Under the pieces are notes generated by a model. It was given only the letters and a program-made list of their open reading frames with translations, was not told where the DNA came from and did no database searches. Positions 57,670 through 64,000 of a stretch of DNA of 64,000 nt are shown piece after piece (the stretch's first letter is position 1; each line of letters opens with the position of its first letter). Origin of the DNA: Micromonospora sp. NBC_01813 (GTDB lineage Bacteria > Actinomycetota > Actinomycetes > Mycobacteriales > Micromonosporaceae). Location of the stretch: NCBI RefSeq assembly GCF_035917335.1, contig NZ_CP109067.1, positions 746,501 through 810,500 on the forward strand, given 5' to 3'. The position numbers were made by a program, and so were the translations under genes.

Positions 57670-58920
57670 ATGATGGTCCGTCCTGGTCTCCTCCACGAGC
57701 CGGATTTCCGGCGGTTCTTCGGTGCGACCGTCGCCGGCCAACTCGCCGATCGGTTCGTCTACCTCGCGTTGCCGCTGGTGGCGATCCTCTGGCTGGACGC
57801 GGACGAATTCGAGGTCGGTGTGCTGACCGCGATGACCACGGCCGGGTCGCTGCTGATCGGGCTGCCGGCGGGCGCGTGGATCGACCGGTGGCGCAAGCGC
57901 CCGGTGATGGTCAACACCGATCTGCTGCGGTCCGCGCTGCTGCTGACGGTACCGCTGGCCTGGTGGACCGATGCGCTGTCGATCTGGCTGCTGTACGCGA
58001 TCGCCCTCGGCCACGGACTGCTGACCGTGCTGTTCGAGGTCGGCTACACCAGCTACATCCCGGCGCTGGTCGGGCGGGACCACCTGGTCGATGCGAACAG
58101 CAAGATCGCTGCGGTGCGTTCCGCCGTCAGCATCAGCGGCCCCGGCCTGGCCGGCCCGCTGGTCGGCTGGCTCGGTGCACCGCTCACGCTGATCGTGAGC
58201 GCCGCCGGGATGTTGTTGTCCGCGTTCGGCGTACAGCGGATCCGCGCGGTCGAGACGGTGAGCCCCGCAGCGAGCCGACGACACCTGATCCGGGAGGTTT
58301 CCGAAGGGCTGCGGTTCGTCCTCGGCCATCGGCTGCTGCGGCCGATGCTGATCACCGACGGTGTCTTCAGTCTCTCCCTCGTCGTGTACCAGACGATGCT
58401 GCTGATCTTCCTGGCCCGGCAGCTGGACCTGAGTACGTTCGGCATCGGCCTGGTGCTGTCGGTGATGGCCTGCGGTGGGTTCGCCGGCGCGTTGCTGGCC
58501 GGCCGGCTGATCGCCAGGATCGGCCCGGGCCCGGCGATCTGGCTGGCACCACTGTGCACCGCACCGGCCGCCGCGCTGCTACCGGCAACGAGTGCCGGCT
58601 GGCCGACCTGGCTTGCCGTGACCGGGCTGGCTCTGCTGTCCTTCGGCGGCGTGGTCCGGCTGATCGCGCAGGCCGGCCTGCAACAGCGGGTAACCCCGGA
58701 CCGGCTACTCGGGCGGATGAGCGCCACGGTCCGCTTCGTCCAGTGGGGCAGCATGCCGGTCGCGGCGCTGCTCGGCGGTACGCTCGGCAGCCTGTTCGGG
58801 GCATCCGCCGTGCTGTGGATCGGCACGGCCGGCATGACCGCCGCCTTCCTGCCCGCGCTGCTGTCTCCGCTGCGGGCGACGTACCGGTTCCCGGCGAGCG
58901 AGACCACCGAGGTCCGGTAA
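57670..58920 (+). CDS. MFS transporter (drug-exporter-like)
   Basis: 416 aa with about 12 hydrophobic segments. ATG 57670 has AAGGG 9 nt upstream; ATG 57673 and 57613 are alternatives. Near the N-terminus FRRFFGATVAGQLADRFVYL, and the loop 2-3 motif GAWIDRWRKRPVM (~72-84) match the MFS motif A of the enterobactin-exporter/MefA-like group (DHA3). Substrate unknown; macrolide or siderophore export are examples in the family. Convergent with the DUF397 gene across a hairpin. Confidence 0.85.
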   Translation: MMVRPGLLHEPDFRRFFGATVAGQLADRFVYLALPLVAILWLDADEFEVGVLTAMTTAGSLLIGLPAGAWIDRWRKRPVMVNTDLLRSALLLTVPLAWWTDALSIWLLYAIALGHGLLTVLFEVGYTSYIPALVGRDHLVDANSKIAAVRSAVSISGPGLAGPLVGWLGAPLTLIVSAAGMLLSAFGVQRIRAVETVSPAASRRHLIREVSEGLRFVLGHRLLRPMLITDGVFSLSLVVYQTMLLIFLARQLDLSTFGIGLVLSVMACGGFAGALLAGRLIARIGPGPAIWLAPLCTAPAAALLPATSAGWPTWLAVTGLALLSFGGVVRLIAQAGLQQRVTPDRLLGRMSATVRFVQWGSMPVAALLGGTLGSLFGASAVLWIGTAGMTAAFLPALLSPLRATYRFPASETTEVR

Positions 58921-58931
58921 GTCGGCCACCG

Positions 58932-58965
58932 CCTCGGGCGCTATCCGTGCAGCTAGCGCCCGAGG
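58932..58965. terminator. Bidirectional hairpin terminator
   Basis: A perfect 12-bp stem (CCTCGGGCGCTA at 58932-58943, complement at 58954-58965) with a 10-nt loop between the convergent MFS and DUF397 genes. Confidence 0.78.
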
Positions 58966-59008
58966 GGGCGGGTCCGACCCACGGCCGTCTCGGTTGCTGT
59001 GCGGCGGA

Positions 59009-59197
59009 TCAGGGCCTTAGGTCGGCGGCCGTCGACACGAAGGACTGCCACGCGGCCGGCCCGAAGGCCAGGGTTCCACCGTCGCGGTCCTTGGTGTCCC
59101 GGACGAGGACGTGCCCGATGATGTTGTCGGCCACCTCGACGCAGGCCCCTGTGTCGGACTTGGTGCTCTTGCGCCAACGAGGCTTGGTCAGGTCCAT
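59009..59197 (-). CDS. DUF397 protein
   Basis: 62 aa, full-length DUF397: WRKSTKSDTGACVEVADN (~8-25), VLVRDTKDRDGGTLAFGPAA then WQSFV (~30-54). The family is confined to actinobacteria and is usually encoded beside XRE regulators with DUF5753, with which it forms toxin/antitoxin-like or developmental regulatory pairs. The ATG at 59197 lies inside the upstream XRE gene (10-bp overlap), so the two are coupled. Confidence 0.92.
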   Translation of the reverse strand: MDLTKPRWRKSTKSDTGACVEVADNIIGHVLVRDTKDRDGGTLAFGPAAWQSFVSTAADLRP

Positions 59198-59973
59198 GTC
59201 TCTCCCGCCTTCGTGATCAGTTCGAGCGACTGCGCGCACGGTAGAGCGTACTGCCGGATCGACTCCCAGTCGCTCTCCAGGCTCGCGGTGCGGTCGGGCG
59301 ACTCCACCACCCGGCCCTCCTGGTGGCCTTCGAGGAAGCCGACCGTGCGACCGTCAACCGAGGCCAGGACAATCGGGCCGTACATCCCGACATACGCCGG
59401 GGTGGCCAGCGGCACCACGTGGATCTGTACATTCGGCAGATCGCCTACATCCGCCAGCGCCTTGAGTTGCTCGCGCATTACTTCCGGCCCGCTGACAGTG
59501 CGGTGGATCGCCATTTCGTCGAGTATCACGACCAGGCGGCACGGGCTGGTGGGCCGGGTGATGATCTCTTGCCGGTCGAGTCTTGCCGCGAGCGTCTGTT
59601 CGACGTCCTCCGGCGGGACGTTCATCGCCGGTAGGAGAGCGCGTGCGTACGCCTCGGTCTGCAGCAGTCCGGGGATCAGCGTCGGATGGTAGACCCGCAG
59701 CAGGGTCGCCCGGCCTTCGTACTCGACGAACGGCCGGTACCACACGGGTGTCCAGTCGCCACGGACGAATTCCCGATAGAACCTGACCAGGGCGGTGCCA
59801 AACGCCTTGTCCACGGACTTCAGGTAGTCCGGGAGGGCGGGCCGCTCGCCGCGCTCGATGGAGCCCACGTGCTTCGCGGAGAAGTGAACGCGCTCGCCCC
59901 ATGAATCCTGGGTCAGCCCAAGCGACTCACGCAGCCGGCGGAGTTCCGATATCAGATAGTCGCTTCCAGACAT
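59188..59973 (-). CDS. XRE-family regulator with DUF5753 (Scr1-like)
   Basis: 261 aa. N-terminal HTH (~10-65): LRRLRESLGLTQDSWGERVH, then FSAKHVGSIERGERPALPDY. C-terminal DUF5753 domain (~85-255): TLIPGLLQTEAYARALL, ARLDRQEIITRP, VQIHVVPLATPAYVGMYGPI and SLESDWESIRQYALP are the usual blocks. Partner of the DUF397 protein. Such pairs are present in many copies in Streptomyces and relatives and influence development or secondary metabolism. Confidence 0.92.
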   Translation of the reverse strand: MSGSDYLISELRRLRESLGLTQDSWGERVHFSAKHVGSIERGERPALPDYLKSVDKAFGTALVRFYREFVRGDWTPVWYRPFVEYEGRATLLRVYHPTLIPGLLQTEAYARALLPAMNVPPEDVEQTLAARLDRQEIITRPTSPCRLVVILDEMAIHRTVSGPEVMREQLKALADVGDLPNVQIHVVPLATPAYVGMYGPIVLASVDGRTVGFLEGHQEGRVVESPDRTASLESDWESIRQYALPCAQSLELITKAGETWT

Positions 59974-60162
59974 AGACCTTCACGTCCCCCAGATTGCTCG
60001 GAATTGTTGATCTCTGCTGGCGTCGCTACCACGCTGGTGTCGTACGCCAAAAGACATCTTCCATTGAGCGACGACGTTAGTACAGGGTGGAACTGGTCAG
60101 AGGGCCGCCTATTCGAAATCAGCCGACGCGATCCCGTTGGCAACGTGACCCTGCCCGCCGGT

Positions 60163-60168
60163 TACCGT
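60163..60168 (+). promoter_or_regulatory. -10 box of a leaderless promoter (sirtuin gene)
   Basis: TACCGT followed by 6 nt and the ATG at 60175. The only GGAG is 1 nt before the ATG, too close to be a ribosome-binding site, so a leaderless transcript is likely. Confidence 0.45.
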
Positions 60169-60174
60169 CGGAGC

Positions 60175-60951
60175 ATGTCCGATGCATCATCCAGCACGGT
60201 GTCTGTCGACGAGGTGGCCCGGTGGCTGGCCGCCGCCCGGGAGGTCCTGGCCCTGACCGGAGCCGGGATCTCCACCGACTCCGGGATTCCCGACTTCCGG
60301 GGGCCGAACGGCGTCTGGACCCGGGACCCGGAGGCGGCCAAGCTGTTCACCCTCGACGCGTACGTCGCCGACCCGGCGATCCGCCGTCGGTCCTGGCTCG
60401 GCCGCCGCGATCATCCGGCCTGGTCGGCGCAGCCGAACGCCGGCCACGCGAGCCTGGTGGAGCTGGAACGGTCCGGCCGGCTCGCCGCGATCGTCACCCA
60501 GAACATCGACGGTCTGCACCAACGCGCCGGCAACAGCCCGGACAAGGTGATCGAGATCCACGGCACGATGTCCGAGGTCGAGTGCCTGAGCTGCGACGAC
60601 CGTACCGGCATGGACGAGGCACTGGCCCGGGTGGCGGCCGGCGAGGACGACCCGGACTGCCGCCGGTGCGGCGGCATCCTGAAGGCGGCGACGATCTCGT
60701 TCGGCCAATCGCTGCACGGCCCCACCCTGCGGCGGGCGGTGCGCACCGCCGAACGCTGCGACCTGTTGATCGCCGTCGGGACGTCGCTGACCGTGCAACC
60801 AGCCGCCGGGCTGGTGGAGATCGCGGCCGAAGCCGGCGCCCGGGTGGTGATCGTCAACGCGGCGGCGACGCCGTACGACCCGATCGCCGACGCGGTGCTG
60901 CGCGAACCCATCGGTACGGTGCTGCCCGCGCTGCTCCGCGCGTCGAGCTGA
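60175..60951 (+). CDS. NAD-dependent protein deacylase (sirtuin)
   Basis: 258 aa, Sir2 family. NAD-binding GAGISTDSGIPDFRGPNGVW (~29-48), TQNIDGLHQRAG (~108-119), catalytic His in VIEIHGTM (~128). The zinc site has two C-x2-C pairs, VECLSCDD (~135) and DCRRCGG (~163), complete. ISFGQSL replaces the usual VxFGE-x-L. Likely removes acyl groups from protein lysines. ATG 60175 chosen from the leaderless -10 box and family start. Confidence 0.9.
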   Translation: MSDASSSTVSVDEVARWLAAAREVLALTGAGISTDSGIPDFRGPNGVWTRDPEAAKLFTLDAYVADPAIRRRSWLGRRDHPAWSAQPNAGHASLVELERSGRLAAIVTQNIDGLHQRAGNSPDKVIEIHGTMSEVECLSCDDRTGMDEALARVAAGEDDPDCRRCGGILKAATISFGQSLHGPTLRRAVRTAERCDLLIAVGTSLTVQPAAGLVEIAAEAGARVVIVNAAATPYDPIADAVLREPIGTVLPALLRASS

Positions 60952-61012
60952 CCGGCGACCGGCGACCGGCGACCGGCCGCAGTCCAGGGGCAGCCGCGCT
61001 AGGGGAACGCGA

Positions 61013-61068
61013 CGAGTGGAGGCTAACTGACCTTATAGGAGTCTCGGGTTCAAGGGGTCGTCGCAACA
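61013..61068 (+). repeat. Left terminal inverted repeat of the IS30 element
   Basis: Outer 24 bp perfectly complementary to the right end. It should include the outward edge and the transposase promoter. Confidence 0.85.
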
Positions 61069-61092
61069 CCTGAGTTGATCAAGGGAGTTGCG

Positions 61093-62253
61093 ATGTCTAG
61101 ATCACTGCCCCGGGTCCAGCGGGTCGCGTTCTGGGACGCGGTCCGGGCGGGTATGTCGAACGAGGAGGCGGGACGACACGCCGGGATCACTCATCCCACT
61201 GAGCTGCGGTGGTTCGCCGAGGCTGGTGGGGTGAAGAGCAACGGACCTGAGGCGGCGTCGGGCCGCTACCTGTCGTTCGACGAGCGGGAGGAGATCGCCC
61301 TGGCCTTGGCGCGGGGCGAGTCGCAGCGGTCGATCGCGGCCCGGTTGGGCCGGTCGCCGTCGACGATCTGTCGGGAGGTCACCCGCAACAAGGCTTGGCG
61401 GGGCCCCTATCGGGCCGGACCTGCCGAGAAGATGACCAGGCAACGGGCGAAGCGGCCGAAGGTCGCGAAGCTGGCCGCCGATGAGCGGCTGCACATGGTG
61501 GTGCAGCACTGGTTGACGTTGCGGTGGTCACCGGAGCAGATCAGTCTGCGGCTGGTCGAGGCGTTCCCCGACGATGAGGGCATGCGGATCTCACCGGAGA
61601 CGATCTACCAGTCGTTGTACGTGCAGGGCCGGGGCGCGTTGCGGCGGGAGTTGGCGGCGTGTCTGCGCACGGGGCGGGCGTTGCGCAGGCCGCGTCGGCG
61701 TGAGCGTGAGCGGCGGGGCCGGCTGCGGGACATGGTCAACATCCGGGACCGGCCGGCGGAGGTCGCCGACCGGGCGGTGCCCGGCCACTGGGAGGGCGAC
61801 CTGATCCTCGGCCGCAACGGGGCGTCGGCGATCGGCACGCTGGTGGAACGGTCGACCCGGTTCTGCATGCTGCTGCACCTGCCCGACGGACACCATCCGG
61901 TGCAGGTGCGGGACGCGTTGATCGACGCGATCGGGACCCTGCCGGAACAGTTACGCCGGTCGGTGACGTGGGACCAGGGCCGGGAGCTGGCCCGCCATGT
62001 CGAGGTGTCGATCGCTGCCGGGATCGACATCTACTTCTGCGATCCGCACGCGCCGTGGCAGCGGGGCAGCAACGAGAACACCAACGGGTTGCTGCGTCAG
62101 TACTTCCCGAAGGGCACCGACCTGTCCGTCCACAGTGCTGCACACCTTGCCGCTGTCGCCGCCGAGTTGAACGGACGCCCCCGCAAGACACTCGGCATCC
62201 GCACACCCGCCGAGGCCCTCGCCGAGCTACTATCAGCCCCGTCAGCAGCGTAA
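61093..62253 (+). CDS. IS30-family transposase
   Basis: 386 aa from ATG 61093 (AAGGGAG 5 nt upstream). N-terminal HTH region (~60-100): LSFDEREEIALALARGESQR then SIAARLGRSPSTICREVTRN, the IS30 HTH. DDE catalytic domain (~210-360): Asp in HWEGDLILGRN, Asp in VTWDQGREL, Glu in GSNENTNGLLRQYFPKGT, all present. Full length, no frameshift. Confidence 0.94.
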   Translation: MSRSLPRVQRVAFWDAVRAGMSNEEAGRHAGITHPTELRWFAEAGGVKSNGPEAASGRYLSFDEREEIALALARGESQRSIAARLGRSPSTICREVTRNKAWRGPYRAGPAEKMTRQRAKRPKVAKLAADERLHMVVQHWLTLRWSPEQISLRLVEAFPDDEGMRISPETIYQSLYVQGRGALRRELAACLRTGRALRRPRRRERERRGRLRDMVNIRDRPAEVADRAVPGHWEGDLILGRNGASAIGTLVERSTRFCMLLHLPDGHHPVQVRDALIDAIGTLPEQLRRSVTWDQGRELARHVEVSIAAGIDIYFCDPHAPWQRGSNENTNGLLRQYFPKGTDLSVHSAAHLAAVAAELNGRPRKTLGIRTPAEALAELLSAPSAA

Positions 62254-62261
62254 ACACCCAC

Positions 62262-62317
62262 TGTTGCGACGACCGGTTGAATCCGCCAGTGTCATAAGGT
62301 CAGTTAGCCTCCACTCG
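62262..62317 (-). repeat. Right terminal inverted repeat of the IS30 element
   Basis: Pairs with 61013-61068. Its outer end carries the last codons and the stop of the neighbouring PH-domain gene. Confidence 0.85.
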
Positions 62318-63877
62318 CGGGCCGTCGGTGGTCGGCGCGGTGGTGGCGGCACCGGCCGAGCGGGCGGTGCGGGCGCGGTCGCTGAGCTCGGCCGCGAGCC
62401 ACCACGCTTCGGCCAGATCCCGGTCCTTGGCGTAGGCGCTCGGCCCACCGGCGGTGTCGGCGTAGACCGTGGCCAGGCCGAGTAGCCGCTGCAGCGGCCC
62501 CTGCAGCACCCGTACGCTCTGCATCCGCGCGTACGGCACGACCAGCAATTGGCGGGTCAGCAGGCCGCTGCGGACACTGAAAACCTCGTCGGCGAGCCCG
62601 GCGCCGAGTTTCGGCAGCACCAGCGGGTTGAGCCAGCGGGCGCGGCGCGGCGGCGGGGTCATCGGCAGTGCGTCGATGGCGATGCCGGGCAGCACGTCGT
62701 CGAGGATGCGGTTCGCGGTGGGCAGGTCGCCGACCGGCAGCAACTGGTCGGACTGGGAGCCGTTCTGTGTCTCCGCGGCGGAGTAGCCGGCGACGTGCAG
62801 CCGCATCCGCAGCCACTTCTTGCCCCGCCACAGCAGCGGCCAGGTCACCCCGACCGCCTGTACCCGGTGCAGCGGCACGGTCTGCGACCGGGTTTCGGTC
62901 AGTCCGTGCCGCACCCGGAGGCCGACCTCGTCGTGGGCCAACCGGAAGTTCCAGTCGCTGAGTACCCGCCGGATCGGCTGCAGCAGCACTCCGGCGGTGG
63001 CGGTGAGGGTGCTGGCGACCGCGATGAACGACCAGGAGATGTCCATCGCGAACTGGGTGATCACGAAGGCGAGGGCGAACGGCAGGAACATCGTCTGCGG
63101 GGTCAGCAACTGACTGATCAGCAGATCCCGGTTGACCACGGTGTGCAGCAGCTTGCCGGGCGGGGGAGCCGACGGGTCGGGCAGGCTGGCCGGCGTACCG
63201 TCGGGGGAGGGCTGTGGTGCGCCGGAGCCGGCGGTGCCGGCGCGGTCGGCCAGCGCGAGCAGCCGGGCCCGCAACGCGGCGGCGTCGGCGACGGTGAGGT
63301 ACGCCAGAGGCGCCTCGGTCTGGCTGCCGCCGACCACCTCCAGCCGCAGCTCGGCCAGACCGGTCAGTTGGGCGAGCAGCGGCCGGACCACCTCGACGGC
63401 CTGCAGCCGCTCCAGCGGGATGGCGCGGGTCCGCCGCCACAGCAGCCCTTCGTGGATGCGCAACTCCCGGCCGACCACGTGGTAGCCGGTGTTGTACCAG
63501 CTCACCACCGCTATCACCAGGTAGCCGAGCATGCAGAGCAGCACCAGCAAGGCGAAGCGGCCGAAGCCCACCCGGCCGAGCGTCTGCCAGGACAGCCCGG
63601 CGATAATCACCACGAGGGCCCGGCTGCCCTTGAGCATCGGGCTCAGCGGGTGCAGCCGCTGCCGTGGTTCCTCGGGTGGCACCGGCGGCGGGTAGGGCTG
63701 CCCGGGCATCGGATACGGCGCCGCGTGGTAGGGGTTGGGCGTCGCGTCGTAAGGCTGCGGGAACGCGTGCGGCTGCGGCTGTGCGTGCGGCGGGGGATAG
63801 GCCTGCGGCGGGTAGTACGGCTGTGGTGCCGGGTGCGGAGGAGGAACCTGCGGCGGCTGTTGCGGCGGCTGGGTCAC
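62300..63877 (-). CDS. PH-domain (bPH2, YdbT-like) membrane protein with 3' end inside an IS
   Basis: 525 aa from GTG 63877, which overlaps the upstream gene's stop (GTGA). N-terminal Pro/Gln/Tyr-rich disordered region (~1-70), membrane segments (~85-125 and ~255-300), and bacterial PH (DUF304) domains: YNTGYHVVGRELRIHEGLLW (~128-147), FRLAHDEVGLRVRHGLTETR (~320-340), EVFSVRSGLLTRQLLVVPYA (~440-460). YdbS/YdbT pairs are known in many bacteria; function is envelope-related and unclear. The last five codons (RVEAN) and TGA lie in the IS right inverted repeat, so the native C-terminus has probably been replaced. Confidence 0.83.
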   Translation of the reverse strand: MTQPPQQPPQVPPPHPAPQPYYPPQAYPPPHAQPQPHAFPQPYDATPNPYHAAPYPMPGQPYPPPVPPEEPRQRLHPLSPMLKGSRALVVIIAGLSWQTLGRVGFGRFALLVLLCMLGYLVIAVVSWYNTGYHVVGRELRIHEGLLWRRTRAIPLERLQAVEVVRPLLAQLTGLAELRLEVVGGSQTEAPLAYLTVADAAALRARLLALADRAGTAGSGAPQPSPDGTPASLPDPSAPPPGKLLHTVVNRDLLISQLLTPQTMFLPFALAFVITQFAMDISWSFIAVASTLTATAGVLLQPIRRVLSDWNFRLAHDEVGLRVRHGLTETRSQTVPLHRVQAVGVTWPLLWRGKKWLRMRLHVAGYSAAETQNGSQSDQLLPVGDLPTANRILDDVLPGIAIDALPMTPPPRRARWLNPLVLPKLGAGLADEVFSVRSGLLTRQLLVVPYARMQSVRVLQGPLQRLLGLATVYADTAGGPSAYAKDRDLAEAWWLAAELSDRARTARSAGAATTAPTTDGPRVEAN

Positions 63878-64000
63878 AGCCCCTCCGCCCGGACCTCGCC
63901 GAGGGCGGTGAGCCGGTCCCGTAGCCGCGACGCCTCCGCCGGCCGCAGGCCCGGAACCCGGGCGTCGCTGGCCGCGGCGGCGGTGTGCAACTGCACCGTG
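63874..64000 (-). CDS. PH-domain (YdbS-like) membrane protein, C-terminal fragment
   Basis: Only the last ~41 residues lie in the window (VQLHTAAAASDARVPGLRPA then EASRLRDRLTALG), the typical end of a single-PH DUF304/YdbS protein. It is coupled to the downstream YdbT-like gene by a GTGA overlap. The N-terminus is beyond the right edge. Confidence 0.8.
   Translation of the reverse strand, partial: TVQLHTAAAASDARVPGLRPAEASRLRDRLTALGEVRAEGL

Larger units (their letters stand above)
61013..62317 (+). mobile_element. IS30-family insertion sequence
   Basis: A 1305-bp element with one transposase gene. Imperfect 56-bp terminal inverted repeats: 61013-61068 and 62262-62317. The outer 24 bp are identical (starting CGAGTGGAGGCTAACTGACC), the middle is diverged, and the inner 13 bp GGTCGTCGCAACA match again. 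No convincing target duplication is seen next to the ends. Both ends and the gene are intact, so it looks recent and possibly active. Confidence 0.87.

Noticed and set aside
61000-62330. Target-site duplication of the IS30 element
   Set aside because: Flanking bases do not match as a direct repeat under any plausible end definition; only CG is shared.

Overview
This window comes from a high-GC actinobacterial chromosome, most likely Micromonosporaceae (Micromonospora/Salinispora type). The signs are very GC-rich coding sequence, GTG starts, 4-bp start/stop overlaps (ATGA/GTGA), many apparently leaderless promoters, and secreted plant-polymer hydrolases. The gene order of the first ~36 kb (zwf/tal/tkt - ctaB/ctaA - sufR-suf - ABC-F - small HTH - enoyl-CoA hydratase - TetR - acn) matches, from memory, the corresponding mycobacterial block, so this half is a conserved core region. 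The second half is more accessory.

Layout. 1-7741 (minus): pentose-phosphate/glycolysis operon tkt-tal-pgi-zwf-opcA-pgl. 8059-12463: heme o synthase ctaB, a small unknown gene, an APC permease and heme a synthase ctaA. 12624-19419 (plus): complete SUF iron-sulfur operon sufR-sufB-sufD-Rieske-sufC-sufS-sufU-sufT, closed by a strong hairpin. 19615-22335: secreted EEP-family phosphoesterase with a jacalin-like tail, and two unknowns. 22373-28024: ABC-F protein behind a short leader ORF and hairpin, small HTH protein, enoyl-CoA hydratase, ABC exporter, zinc-ribbon protein. 28015-31317 (minus): remnant of a mug-type glycosylase, then a four-gene operon read right to left: TIGR04222-like membrane protein with a Gly/Cys tail, DUF692 (MNIO) enzyme, 169-aa unknown and SDR. 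31459-35927: TetR regulator, HAD hydrolase, DUF2630 protein and aconitase. The TetR promoter and the aconitase upstream region share a 12-mer.

36283-48842 is rich in carbohydrate genes: cell-surface CBM2-like protein, large secreted amylopullulanase with MalR-like operator repeats, Xaa-Pro aminopeptidase, asparagine synthetase, LPMO (AA10+CBM2) and a PfkB sugar kinase. 48960-49992 is a lower-GC patch with a possible HicA-like toxin/antitoxin-like pair, probably acquired and perhaps decayed. 50120-55060: metallo-hydrolase, thioesterase, LacI regulator and secreted GH2 glycosidase with an AbfB-like tail, sharing a perfect palindromic operator. 55164-58920: unknown TIM-barrel-like gene divergent from a TetR gene across a cluster of palindromes, a shortened SDR and an MFS exporter. 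59009-64000: DUF397/XRE pair, sirtuin, an IS30-family insertion sequence whose right inverted repeat supplies the end of the next gene, and two PH-domain (YdbS/YdbT-like) membrane genes, the last one cut by the window edge.

The best candidate for an undescribed system is the DUF692 operon at 28318-31317. A membrane protein whose only two cysteines sit in an extreme C-terminal Gly-rich tail is translationally coupled to an enzyme of the family that oxidatively modifies cysteines in peptides. A possible partner protein and an oxidoreductase follow. No rRNA, tRNA, CRISPR array or prophage was seen.
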